Source: Welwitschia mirabilis (Eukaryota > Gnetophyta > Gnetopsida > Welwitschiales). Taken from it: a stretch of 25,458 nt of DNA. The stretch covers positions 103,713,703 through 103,739,160 of the forward strand of contig JBOZIK010000001.1 of assembly GCA_051453625.1 (NCBI GenBank). Reading direction: 5' to 3'. The translations under genes and the position numbers were made by a program. How positions within the stretch are numbered: position 1 is the stretch's first letter; the number at the start of each line of letters is the position of its first letter. Under the pieces are notes generated by a model. It saw nothing but the letters and a program-made list of their open reading frames with translations, made no database searches and was not told where the DNA came from. This document shows positions 10,721 to 20,183 of the stretch, in pieces.

Positions 10721-11929
10721 TTAAAGAATTTTATACTTTTCATGAATTATCTTTTTATTTCATTGATATTTAAAAGGAAGAAAATCGGGTTATAATCATT
10801 ATCCTCTAACAAATAGCCATCTTTATCTGTATTGTAAGATAATGGAGTTGAACCATCATTTATCTTCTTTCTATTGTCCATGCCCTAACAAGTGGAATGT
10901 TGTATGTCGATCCGTACTTTCATTCTCTATGTTGAAGAAAGAATTATTATTACTTTTTTTTAAGTTCTCTTCATGTTTCTTAAGGTGGGTTGTAGTAGGA
11001 TAGGTTTGAGGTATAAAAGAATCNNNNNNNNNNNNNNNNNNNNNNNNNNNNNNNNNNNNNNNNNNNNNNNNNNNNNNNNNNNNNNNNNNNNNNNNNNNNN
11101 NNNNNNNNNNNNNNNNNNNNNNNNNNNNNNNNNNNNNNNNNNNNNNNNNNNNNNNNNNNNNNNNNNNNNNNNNNNNNNNNNNNNNNNNNNNNNNNNNNNN
11201 NNNNNNNNNNNNNNNNNNNNNNNNNNNNNNNNNNNNNNNNNNNNNNNNNNNNNNNNNNNNNNNNNNNNNNNNNNNNNNNNNNNNNNNNNNNNNNNNNNNN
11301 NNNNNNNNNNNNNNNNNNNNNNNNNNNNNNNNNNNNNNNNNNNNNNNNNNNNNNNNNNNNNNNNNNNNNNNNNNNNNNNNNNNNNNNNNNNNNNNNNNNN
11401 NNNNNNNNNNNNNNNNNNNNNNNNNNNNNNNNNNNNNNNNNNNNNNNNNNNNNNNNNNNNNNNNNNNNNNNNNTTTATAATAAATCTTATTGAAATATCT
11501 CTATCAAATTTTCTATGTTCTAGTTGGTATTTTATTATCTCTTTTTTATTTCATTAAGTTTTTCTTTCATTGATTATTTCTTTCTTTATAGTAACTTATA
11601 GAAGATGGATCTTCTTCTTAGTGATAATTAATGAAAGATGGTTATTCTTCATAACAACTCATGAGAGATTAGGTTATTTCAGTAGATGAGGTGGAATTCC
11701 TAAAATATTGCAAATCATCATTGTTATNNNNNNNNNNNNNNNNNNNNNNNNNNNNNNNNNNNNNNNNNNNNNNNNNNNNNNNNNNNNNNNNNNNNNNNNN
11801 NNNNNNNNNNNNNNNNNNNNNNNNNNNATTTTCACATGAAGCTTGAAAAGACAAAGGGGAAAAATAAGAAGGTTGAAAATAATAAGGGTCCTAGTTCTTA
11901 GTCTCAACATTATTTGAATTTGCCTACAA
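10721..11929 (-). other. Element B interior, upstream coding-like region, mostly unresolved
   Basis: A 450-N gap (11024-11473) and a 100-N gap (11728-11827) without clearly duplicated flanks remove much of this stretch. The resolved parts on the minus strand are Asn/Ser/Tyr-rich in short frames continuing from the 11930-12208 ORF. Nothing is recognisable. This is the main place where an undetected domain could be hidden. Confidence 0.4.
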
Positions 11930-12208
11930 TTATTCTTTAAATATTTCTATAAGTGTTCTATTTCCATTATCCTTAAACATTCTATTATTTTCCCTTGTTT
12001 TAGCTCTTATTTTAGCTAATATTTCTCTAATGGTCCTTTTATCATTATTCTTAGAAGTAGATGAACAGGATGAACAAGAAGGATTCTTGGTTCTAAGTTT
12101 TATGTCATTATTAAGAGATAAGTTAAAATATTTTTGTTTTTCATGTCTTACTCTAGAAATTATCTCTCCAACTGTAACATTTACATTTGAACTATAGGTT
12201 TCTATCAT
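11930..12208 (-). CDS. Hypothetical 92-residue basic protein of element B with three T-x-x-E-I repeats
   Basis: I do not recognise this protein. It is the longest clean frame without N in the window that is not a composition shadow. It opens with ATG and ends in TAA, and decayed coding sequence of similar character continues beyond the stop. The same pattern recurs three times: TVGEIISRVR from residue 12, TIREILAKIR from 59 and TLIEIFKE from 85. Each is a Thr-hydrophobic-x-Glu-Ile start followed by a basic amphipathic stretch. A Cys/Ser patch (PSCSSCSST, residues 43-51) lies between repeats 1 and 2. It sits just downstream of the long leader of element B, where gag would start in a standard element, so it may be the N-terminus of a larger element-specific protein. 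The true length is unknown. No membrane segment or signal peptide is visible. Confidence 0.45.
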   Translation of the reverse strand: MIETYSSNVNVTVGEIISRVRHEKQKYFNLSLNNDIKLRTKNPSCSSCSSTSKNNDKRTIREILAKIRAKTRENNRMFKDNGNRTLIEIFKE

Positions 12209-13329
12209 GATTGTTTTAAGTGATTCTACTCATTAATGAAGAAGGGGATAAAATAAATTTTCTCCTATTTTATTATTTTCATAATTTCTCTTTGAAAATT
12301 TTTATTTTAAAATAATAAAAGTAGAAAAATTTTCTTCAAATCTTGAAAATTATGTATTTAGGTATGCATACCTATATTTTATTTATAGCCAAGTAAGCCT
12401 TTTCTAATATTGTTCTTAATTAAGCTTTATTCCCTAGATGATTCAGCTTGTCACCTAATTTTGTCATCTCTCTGCATGCTCTGCAAAATATCTATGCAAA
12501 CATCATCTTAGTACTTATTCATGAAATATCTTGAACAACCAAAAAATAAAAAACAAAAAAAAGCAGAAAACAGAATCACCAGAAACCAGAACAAAAACAC
12601 GCTATTAGTCATCTTTATTATGTAATGGAAAAAAAAACTATGAAAAAGTTACAAAAAGCCCTAACTCTAGTCTAACATTTACTTGTCTTATTTGGATGAC
12701 ATAGAAGACAATAGGATTGAAAAAATATGGAACAAAAAAAAAAAAAGAAAAGAAAAACTATGATATTTATAGTAAAATACAATGCTACTACAAACAAATA
12801 ACTTGAATCAAAATTCAAGGCACTTATCTAGGTAATGACATCCTTAGACTTNNNNNNNNNNNNNNNNNNNNNNNNNNNNNNNNNNNNNNNNNNNNNNNNN
12901 NNNNNNNNNNNNNNNNNNNNNNNNNNNNNNNNNNNNNNNNNNNNNNNNNNNAACAACCAAAAAATAAAAAATAAAAAACAAAAAAAAGCAGAAAGCAGAA
13001 TTACCAAAAACTAGAACAAAAACACACTATTAGTCATCTTCTTGTATTGTCTATATGATAGAGGAGATAATATCAACTTTATTATGTAATGAAAAAAAAA
13101 CTGTGAAAAAATTACAAAAAGCCCTAACTCTAGTCTATCATCTACTTGTGTCATTTGGATGACCAAGAAGACAACAGGATTAAAAAATGTGGAACAAAAA
13201 AATGAAAAACTACAAAAAGAAAAACTATGGTATTTATAGTAAAATACAATGCTACTATAAAAAAATAACTTGAATCAAAATTCAAGGCACTTATCTAGGT
13301 AACGACAATCCTTAGACTCCTTGTGGCTT
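12209..13329 (-). other. Untranslated leader of element B with gap-flanking duplication
   Basis: This interval lies between the primer-binding site and the first ORF in element orientation and shows no coding frame. Positions 12534-12851 and 12952-13317 are the same sequence either side of a 100-N gap. The right copy has about 40 extra bases (13038-13076) inside the shared AGTCATCT...CTTTATTATG context. Homopolymer A and AAAAAC runs near 12540-12570 and 12726-12750 may explain the assembly break. Confidence 0.6.
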
Positions 13330-13347
13330 TCCCCAATAATGGCAGCA
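13330..13347 (-). promoter_or_regulatory. Decayed tRNA-Asp primer-binding site of element B
   Basis: On the minus strand the 18-mer TGCTGCCATTATTGGGGA lies three bases inside the 5' LTR. It matches the tRNA-Asp-type site at 12 of 18 positions, and five of the six mismatches are C-to-T or G-to-A transitions. This is the primer type typical of Athila/Tat elements, and it establishes that element B runs on the minus strand with 13351-14574 as its 5' LTR. Confidence 0.75.
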
Positions 13348-13350
13348 AAA

Positions 13351-14574
13351 TGTTGTGGTGCATATTTATGTAATATTTTATGTCCTTGGTCAAATCCTAT
13401 TAATCAAAAATATTTGCAAAGCAAACATACTAGTATAGATAGGAATAAACTTAAATGTTATAATCCATCAAAGGTACTAGGCTCAAAGCTAGAGAATTAA
13501 TTTTTACAAAGTATTTTTAGTATTTTTATTTTAAATTTAATAATGAAAAGTACAATGTAAGAAAAGTAAAAACACTATGTAATGAAAATAAAGTTTACTC
13601 AAAATGTAATATCTATCCAGCTATAAAATGTCTATCATCAAGATCAGCATTGTATAATTTAGATTAATCAAGGAAATTAGCACTAACACTAACCAACCTA
13701 GGCTATCAAGTACATCGAATAAAATGTGAAAAACATGCAATAATTAAGCTAGTAAATATAAAATGAAATGCAAATTCATAAACTAATGATTTCAAACTTA
13801 ATAAAGGTTGCCCTTGATGATCCGTATCAACTATGAAGCTATCATTAAGAACATGTACATGAATAAAACTCAAAGAAGATTTTTATTATAGTTAAACAAA
13901 CATCCTGTTAGAAAGTAATAACACTTCAATGAAGGAAACACAACCCAACACTAAGGAAAACTCCTACCTGTAATTAACTAATAAACCTCCTACTCTTTAA
14001 TCTCCTATCAGGATATTTTCATGTGCCAAAGAAGATGATAGCAGAGTGAGGGAAAAAGATGGTATTTATTTACAATAACACACTTTAAAAATAATAAATC
14101 TAACAGACACAACAAAAATCCTAATGATGCATATAAGGCAAATTACATATTATGCAAATCAGGTAAAATTTGGTGCATTGAATAAAGATGATGGTTATCT
14201 TAACTAACATCTAGATGATGTAGAGGATGATGACATGTTAACAAAGGTCCTACATCAGCTTTCATCTCTGGTCTAATTAACATCTTAATCATCATGGAAG
14301 TGGTATCATTCATGGTATCATTTGGATGATGAAGGGGATTATAGACTTTTTGAAACTCCATCAAGTTAAATTAGCCTTATAGATAATTAATTTCTTCTCT
14401 AAATATAAATTATCAAAAATCAACCAAAATGGCTTCAATTATGCTAGTGATTATGCATCTCTATGATTTTCTACTTAACTCTAAATAATCATTATTTTGC
14501 ACTTAAAACTATCTAAATGTCCTACAAAACTACTCAAAATACCAAATCAAAAACATATAATTTGCATTGTAACA
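13351..14574 (-). repeat. 5' LTR of element B
   Basis: It is 1224 bp with inverted termini: plus strand TGTTGTGGTGC at the left edge and GCATTGTAACA at the right edge, giving canonical TG...CA ends. It aligns throughout with 3807-5190 and with the reverse complement of D (24418-25458). No gap interrupts it, so it is the best reference copy of the family in the window. Confidence 0.88.
14063..14072 (-). promoter_or_regulatory. TATA-like box of the element B 5' LTR
   Basis: The minus strand reads TAAATAAATA about 505 bp from the LTR start. The aligned position in D reads TATAAATA at 508 bp, and in the 3' LTR TAAATAAATA at about 495 bp. The conserved distance supports a promoter role. Confidence 0.5.
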
Positions 14575-14579
14575 ACCTT
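14575..14579. repeat. Target-site duplication ACCTT of element B, right copy
   Basis: This is identical to 3143-3147 and directly abuts the TG...CA end of the 5' LTR. Removing element B and one copy of ACCTT leaves the gag reading phase of element A continuous. Confidence 0.85.
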
Positions 14580-15175
14580 CATCCATGGTCACTAAGCTAG
14601 AATGCTTTATTTACCATGTTAATACCAATGAAAGATTTGAGTGTCCCTCCATTACCTTATTCCAAAACGCTATTAATGAATAAGTTAATGTAGTAGGAAA
14701 CCAATGGTAAAATTATAAAAATAACCTACACTCAAACAATTACAACCTTGGGTGGAGGAATCATCCTAATGTTTCTTAAAAATAGGATAATCAAATTAGT
14801 TAATTAAGAAACTCTTTTTCTTTATTCTTATCCCATCCATTTTAATCCAACTTCCAAAAACCATTTCCATTTAATCCTTTAAGAAATCTATAAATAAATT
14901 CATGGAAAATCAAGTGCAAATGAACTATAATTAGGAATCAACCCTTAATCAACATTTCTCTTTATTAGTCAAACTCCAGTACAACATCCAATCCATTTCA
15001 CAAATCCTCCAATTAGTCCAACAAAGCCAAATGTAAATTCTCTTTACCTTAAACCATAGAGATTTTGGAAAAGTCTTAATGAGTGCTCAACCAAATCCTA
15101 AGGGAATTAGGTTTGTCAAAGAATGATCAAGCCACTTAGAACAAACCAAGGCAATTTACTTTAAAAGTGGCATAT
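14580..15175 (+). pseudogene. gag: Broken gag of element A, zinc-knuckle and linker part
   Basis: This is the continuation of the gag interrupted at 3147. A 14-residue block at 14603-14644 has the exact spacing of the C-x2-C-x4-H-x4-C nucleic-acid-binding knuckle. Only the first and last Cys remain; the second Cys is Tyr and the His is Asn. It is followed by FQNAINE, a V-N-V-V-G-N stretch and LGWRNHPN, which fit the conserved Athila/Tat linker (N-Y-x-x-G-W-R-N-H-P-N). Near 15145-15175 TKAIYFKSG corresponds to the conserved A-I-T-L-R-S-G-K element before the protease. Several in-frame stops are present, and the later part is shifted in frame. The knuckle would bind element RNA for packaging. 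Confidence 0.8.
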
Positions 15176-15423
15176 AAATTAACCAAGAGTTAACATAAAG
15201 TAAATCCAAATATGAGAGAGAAATGTAAAAGAAAAAGAAACAACTTTTTACCAAAAACCTTTAGCTTTCCCTCAAGCTTTAAATAAGGAAAAGGTAATAG
15301 ATTTAGAATAATCTGTACCCACATATAAAGAGCCTTTATGTTTTTCCTAATATCTTAAGAAGTAGAACATTAAAAAAATAATAACTTGAAGTCTTAAAAA
15401 TGATTAAAGAAGTTAAGACCAAC

Positions 15424-16174
15424 ATGCCTCTATTACACACAATTAAGAAATTTTCTTCCTACGTAAAATTCTTTAAGGATATGTGCACTATCAAAAGATA
15501 CATGAATTTTAAGAGCAAAGGCTTCTTATCAAACAAATTAATGTAATCATTCGAAACTAGTCTCTACCTAATTACAAATATCTAGGATCCCTAATGATAG
15601 TTATTATAATTAGAGATAAAAATATTAAGTAAGTCTTGCTAGATTTAGGAGCAAATTACCAAATTTTATTTACAAGGAACTTGACTTGAATGATCTAAAA
15701 CATAGTAAAATTCAATTTTAATTAGTAGACAATTTTATTAAGTCATGCATAGCAATAGTTGAGGATGTACTAGTTCAAATTAATAGCTACTATTTCTTCA
15801 TCGACTTCATAGTTTCATAGATGGACATAATAAAATGAAATTCATTACCCATCATTTTAGGAATACCTTTTCTTGCAACTTTATATGCCTTAATTAATTA
15901 CAAGTATGGTTAAATAAAAATATCATTTCGTAACATGAACTTAAACTTAAATATTTTTAATGCAATGAAATTATCATTTAATCTTGAAGAGGCTAATTGG
16001 CTTAATGAAACTTGCAAATTTAAATGTTCTCCTCCCGATCTAAATATTTCCCATTATTCACTATCTTTTGATTATTCCTTATCTAACTTTAAACTTGATA
16101 TTCAAATCCTTTTAAGTCTTCTGCAAAAAGTCATCCTAAAAAAGAAGTTTTGTCTAAGGATGGTTTTCTCATGA
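15424..16174 (+). pseudogene. Broken aspartic protease region of element A
   Basis: The protease would cut the Gag-Pol polyprotein. Upstream, MPLLHTIKKFSSYVKFFKDM (15424-15483) matches the conserved pre-protease helix (I-P-L-L-x-A-I-K...Y-A-K-F-L-K-D). The catalytic segment LLDLGAN lies at 15636-15656 and keeps the Asp in the D-L-G-A form usual for Athila/Tat. In a different frame follow IVEDVLVQI, FFIDFIV, the flap-distal PIILGIPFLAT (usual L-G-R-P-F-L-A-T, here Arg to Ile) and NIFNAMK (about 15950). The 15935-16174 frame is the open C-terminal end. At least two frameshifts and several stops inactivate it. Reverse transcriptase should follow but does not. Confidence 0.83.
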
Positions 16175-16935
16175 GCACTTCATTACATTATTATCACTCA
16201 TTTCACTACCCTTTTTAACCTTTCCATTCATCATATTCCTTTTTAAATTACTTCAGTAAGCTCATAAATCATGCATCCAAGCCATCAACCCATGATTTTT
16301 TAAGACTTATTGGCTCAAGTTAATGATTCTTAAATAAAAATCAATAATAAGTGATCTNNNNNNNNNNNNNNNNNNNNNNNNNNNNNNNNNNNNNNNNNNN
16401 NNNNNNNNNNNNNNNNNNNNNNNNNNNNNNNNNNNNNNNNNNNNNNNNNNNNNNNNNNNNNNNNNNNNNNNNNNNNNNNNNNNNNNNNNNNNNNNNNNNN
16501 NNNNNNNNNNNNNNNNNNNNNNNNNNNNNNNNNNNNNNNNNNNNNNNNNNNNNNNNNNNNNNNNNNNNNNNNNNNNNNNNNNNNNNNNNNNNNNNNNNNN
16601 NNNNNNNNNNNNNNNNNNNNNNNNNNNNNNNNNNNNNNNNNNNNNNNNNNNNNNNNTTATCTAACTTTGAACTTGATATTTAAATCCTTTTAAGTCTTCT
16701 ACAATAAGTCATCCTAAAAATGAAGTTTTGCCTAAGGATGATTTTCTCATGTGCACTCCATTACATCATTATCACTCATTCCACTACCCTTTTTAACCTT
16801 TCCATCCATCATATTCCTTTTTAAATCACTTCAGTAAGCCCATAAATCATTCATCCAAGTCATCAACCCATGATTTTTTACAACTTATTGACTCAAGTTA
16901 ATGATTCTTAAATAAAAATCAATAATAAGTGATCT
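16079..16935. repeat. 279-bp duplicate pair around the 299-N gap
   Basis: Positions 16079-16357 and 16657-16935 are the same length and align end to end (TTATCTAACTTT... to ...AATAAGTGATCT) with a few per cent difference. The left copy ends and the right copy starts exactly at the N run. The repeat includes the C-terminal tail of the protease remnant. Confidence 0.75.
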
Positions 16936-18094
16936 CACTATCACCTAAGTAATGGTTGAGATTGAGTTTACTTATGGGATTTAAGGAAAAGTATGCTTAT
17001 TTTGAGTATGTTAGTTAAGAATGCATTCACTTAAAGTCTCTGATTATAGAAAAACTTGCTTAAGTTTAAATCCTTTGATGGAAACAAGATTTATCTTTAC
17101 TAGTCAAATGATCTAATTACTTCCTAACGTGCATAACAAATGACTATGGAAAGATGAACAAAAGCAAATAGTATATCTCTTCTCTAATCACATACCATTA
17201 ATTACTTAATTGGGTTTAGTTAAGTACATCAAGGCTATGAACGCTTATTGGCAATGTAGCTCTAATGATCTTACTAAAACATGTTCAACTTCTTTAGGGC
17301 TATAAATGCTCACTAGCAATGCAACATTGATTTCCATATAAAACAACATGCTTAACTCTTTCATAGAAAATGTCATAACACTGGATGCTCAATGTGCCTA
17401 AAGTATCAAAACTAAGCACATATGCAAATGTAGAAATGTAAAATAAATGAATGAAATAGATGGGAATTAAAGGCTTGATGTGAAATATTATCTCTTAACT
17501 TTTATATTTAGGATTTTCTACAATTCTTTGAATTTTTATAAGTTACTTGATCAAAACTATGCTTATTTGATTTTGAAATATACTAAAATAAAATTCACAA
17601 AAATATAATAAGGGTCATTAGCTAAGGAAAGTTTGATTATTTATTCATTGGTTTTTTATTAATTTCTTTACCACATGTTCATTTTTCATTACCACTCCAC
17701 TTCACTTTATCATCATTTTCATGAGAAATAAGGCATTAAGCATTTTTATATAATGATGTTCTATTTAGCTTTTAATTATAGTTAGTTTTTCCTTTTGCTT
17801 AGCTTAATTGCATCATTTTGTATTGTATTCAATAAAATAACTCTTTTTTTATTATTTCTAAGGCTTATGTTCTAAAATAACTTAAACATTTTTCATCATA
17901 ATCTTTGAGGACAAAGTTTTAGTTTTGGTTAAGAGGTATGACATCTAGTTTTAAATGATAGAATTTTTCATTTTAATTCCTTAATCATAGAAAATTGATT
18001 ATAAACTTTTCACATACTTAAAATCTTTTAATTTAGATAATTTTTTATGTTTAACCATTTTGTCATTAGCTTTTTGCTAAGGAACTAGTAAAAG
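16936..18094 (+). other. 3' interior of element A, no gene seen
   Basis: No RT, RNase H or integrase motif is seen between the protease remnant and the 3' LTR. The last 600 bp contain TTTGAGGACAAAGTTTTAG (17907-17925). This resembles the G-A-G-G-A-C-A-A stretch commonly found between the end of pol and the polypurine tract in Athila/Tat elements. The same interior is present in reverse in element C (22392-23480). Confidence 0.55.
17233..17365 (+). repeat. Two degenerate tandem units of about 65 bp
   Basis: GGCTATGAACGCTTATTGGC (17233-17252) and GGCTATAAATGCTCACTAGC (17298-17317) begin two units. They continue similarly (GCAATGTAGC and GCAATGCAAC, then ACATGTTCAACTTCTTT and ACATGCTTAACTCTTTC). 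A weaker third unit may begin near 17382. Short tandem arrays are common in 3' regions of Athila/Tat elements. Confidence 0.5.
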
Positions 18095-18109
18095 AATGGT
18101 TAGGAGGTG
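18095..18109 (+). promoter_or_regulatory. Polypurine tract of element A (first copy)
   Basis: AATGGTTAGGAGGTG directly precedes the LTR start TGTTAACATG. The core TTAGGAGG also precedes the LTR at 18831 and, on the minus strand, LTR C (22380-22391). Conservation in three copies beside the LTR edge supports the plus-strand priming role. Confidence 0.65.
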
Positions 18110-18425
18110 TGTTAACATGTAAAAATTGACATTATGATTAAGTTAAATGACTAATTAATCCTAATAAAAGGCATTAATATAATTAAATTTATCATAAAAA
18201 CATGTCTTCTATTGATTTTTATAATAATTAAAGACTTATCATGTGCTTATGACATTTTTAAGTAGATTATACTCATTGAAATACATGCTTAAAAATGAAG
18301 ATTATTAGAGTTAAAATGCTAGCATCACCATTTAAGACCATTGGCGTCATCGACCTATTTGTGCACCCTAACTTTAAACTCATGTTCTTTTCTTATCATG
18401 GCAAATTAGATGAAATGCACTTATG
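18110..18425 (+). repeat. Partial duplicate of the element A 3' LTR start
   Basis: It starts TGTTAACATG and matches the first 316 bp of 18831-20183, then stops at the 100-N gap. It is probably an assembly duplicate of the same LTR. Confidence 0.75.
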
Positions 18426-18815
18426 NNNNNNNNNNNNNNNNNNNNNNNNNNNNNNNNNNNNNNNNNNNNNNNNNNNNNNNNNNNNNNNNNNNNNNNNNNN
18501 NNNNNNNNNNNNNNNNNNNNNNNNNGCATTGTATTCAACAAAATAAATCTTTTTTGATTATTTCTAAGGCTTATGTTCTAAAATAACTTTAACATTTTTC
18601 ATCATAATCTTTCAGGATAAAGTTTTAGTTTTGGTTAAGAGGTATGACATCTAGTTTTAAATGATAGAATTTTTCATTTTAATGCCTTAATCATAGAAAA
18701 TTGATCATAAAATTTTTAAAGTAATATCATTTACATACTTAAAATCTTTTAATTTAGATAATTTTTTATGTTTAACCATTTTGTCATTAGCTTTTTGCTA
18801 ACGAACTAGTAAAAA

Positions 18816-18830
18816 AATGGTTAGGAGGTG
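18816..18830 (+). promoter_or_regulatory. Polypurine tract of element A (second copy)
   Basis: AATGGTTAGGAGGTG, identical to 18095-18109, abuts the complete 3' LTR. The adenine run in front of it (18811-18816) extends the purine tract. Confidence 0.65.
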
Positions 18831-20183
18831 TGTTAACATGTAAAAATTGACATTATGATTAAGTTAAATGACTAATTAATCTTAATAAAAGTCATTATTA
18901 TAATCAAATTTATCATAAAAACATTTATTCCATTTATTTTTATAATAATTAAAGACTTATCATGTGCCTATGACATTTTTAAGTAAATTATGCTCATTGA
19001 AAGACATGCTTAAAAATGAAGATTATTAGAGTTAAAAATGCTAGCATTGCCATCTAAGACCATTGGCATCGTCAACCTATTTGTGCACCCTACCTTTAAA
19101 CTCATGTTCTTTTCTTATCATGACAAATTAGATGAAATGCAATTATGGGCTTGATCTAAATGCACATCAGAAATTAATTGTATTCTTGATGACATGTTGC
19201 AGTGATGGTTAGGATTCATAGGATAACATTTGGTAAGTCTAAGTAGGATGATGTTGGAAACATATGATATAGATATTGGTTGGCAGTAGCTATAGTACTC
19301 TCAAGCCAAGCGTTAATGTCATCATAAGAATCTCTTTTAATTGTAAAAAAATACAAATCATCCTATCTAATGTTATGATTTTGTAACCATTCACCTAAGG
19401 CTATAATGTAAGGGCTTGTAACCATTCATCTTCTCCATCTCTCCCTATAAAAGGGACTTAAACTATTTATTGTATCATCTTTGGCTTTAGAAAATTGTAG
19501 AACCTTGGAGTATCAATTGTGATGGCTTTCTAAGCAGCTCTTTATAGGAGTGAGCTAGTTTTTAAGAATTGCTGAGGAGTTATCCTTATATATTTCTTCA
19601 TTTGCTATAAAGTTTTTCATTTTTGTAATACATAAGTTTTTATTTTTGTTTTCAATTCATGAGATATATTATAATTGAAATTCTTAGATAACTGTTTATC
19701 CATTAAATCTTCTTTCTGTTTGAGTGAATTCTTTTAATGCTTGATTCAAGTCTTTTAACTTTATAGATTTTAAATGCTTAGGTCCTTAGTTTTTATTATT
19801 ATCTAAGGCTTTAGAAATTAAGTGGCAATTAAGTTTATCATTACTCATATGATGAATGAGATAATGTCAACATAAATTAGGCCAAAAACACTTGATGGTT
19901 TTAAGTAAATTGTAGGAAGGTAATTGGACAACATTAGAGTGGATAATCACTTCAATGAATAGGTAATACCTTGGAGCTAGTTTTCTTTTCTTCTCTCTTA
20001 AGATGAAGTTTAAAACATAACTCTAATAATTACCTTTTTCTCTTCTTTGTTTTTTAAAATTTTATAACTTGCATTAAGTTTAAGTTGATGCAACTCTAAA
20101 CCACTACCCCTGTTATCCTTGAGGAAGAATAATAGCTATACGCAAACTTTGCTTTAAATATAGTTCACTGTAAGCTATGAATA
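18831..20183 (+). repeat. 3' LTR of element A
   Basis: It starts TGTTAACATG and ends CTATGAATA, which aligns with CTACAAATA at the 5' LTR end. Both are explained by decay of a CTACGAACA-like terminus. It is 1353 bp, followed at once by the GTGGT target duplication. The TATA box lies at the same 615-bp distance as in the 5' LTR. Confidence 0.85.
19446..19453 (+). promoter_or_regulatory. TATA box of the element A 3' LTR
   Basis: TATAAAAG follows CTCTCCC, identical in sequence and relative position to 659-666. If active it would drive read-out transcription toward 20189. Confidence 0.65.

Larger units (their letters stand above)
3148..14574 (-). mobile_element. Element B: LTR retrotransposon nested antisense in element A gag, no recognisable gag-pol
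   Basis: The element has perfect 5-bp target duplications (ACCTT), LTRs at both ends with related inverted termini (TGTTGTGGTGC and GCATTGTAACA on the 5' LTR), and a tRNA-Asp-like primer site three bases inside the 5' LTR. The orientation is minus: the 5' LTR is 13351-14574 and the 3' LTR is 3148-5190. The interior of about 8 kb (several N gaps) yields no capsid, protease, RT, RNase H or integrase motif on either strand. It holds a long leader, one clean 92-codon ORF and decayed Asn/Glu/Lys-rich coding traces. It looks like a large non-autonomous derivative mobilised in trans by an Athila/Tat-type partner. The alternative is an autonomous element whose pol lies in the gaps or has decayed beyond recognition. 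Confidence 0.85.
17820..19147. repeat. 600-bp duplicate pair around the 100-N gap at 18426-18525
   Basis: Positions 17820-18425 and 18526-19147 both contain the end of the element A interior, the polypurine tract and the first 316 bp of the LTR. They differ by scattered substitutions and small indels. The break at the gap suggests two contigs or alleles of a single 3' LTR junction and not two LTRs. Confidence 0.72.
44..20183 (+). mobile_element. Element A: Athila/Tat-like Ty3/gypsy LTR retrotransposon, decayed and interrupted
   Basis: The element is bounded by GTGGT duplications and by two related LTRs of about 1.3 kb (44-1347 and 18831-20183). A degenerate tRNA-Asp primer-binding site follows the 5' LTR and a purine-rich tract precedes the 3' LTR. 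Between them lie remnants of gag (Retrotrans_gag region and zinc-knuckle region) and of the aspartic protease in the order expected for the Athila/Tat group. Reverse transcriptase, RNase H and integrase are not visible, so the copy has lost most of pol or is a gag-protease derivative. Element B interrupts it at 3148-14574. The two LTRs differ at roughly one base in ten over the stretch I compared by hand, so the insertion is old. Without B, its duplicated target site and the gap-associated repeats, A would be about 7-8 kb. Confidence 0.88.

Noticed and set aside
18295-18546. 83-codon plus-strand ORF near the 3' LTR
   Set aside because: It lies inside the LTR of element A and runs through a 100-N gap; LTRs of this family have no gene there.
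18110-20183. Two separate 3' LTRs in tandem for element A
   Set aside because: The first copy stops at a 100-N gap after 316 bp, and its upstream interior is also duplicated. One LTR plus an assembly duplicate is simpler.
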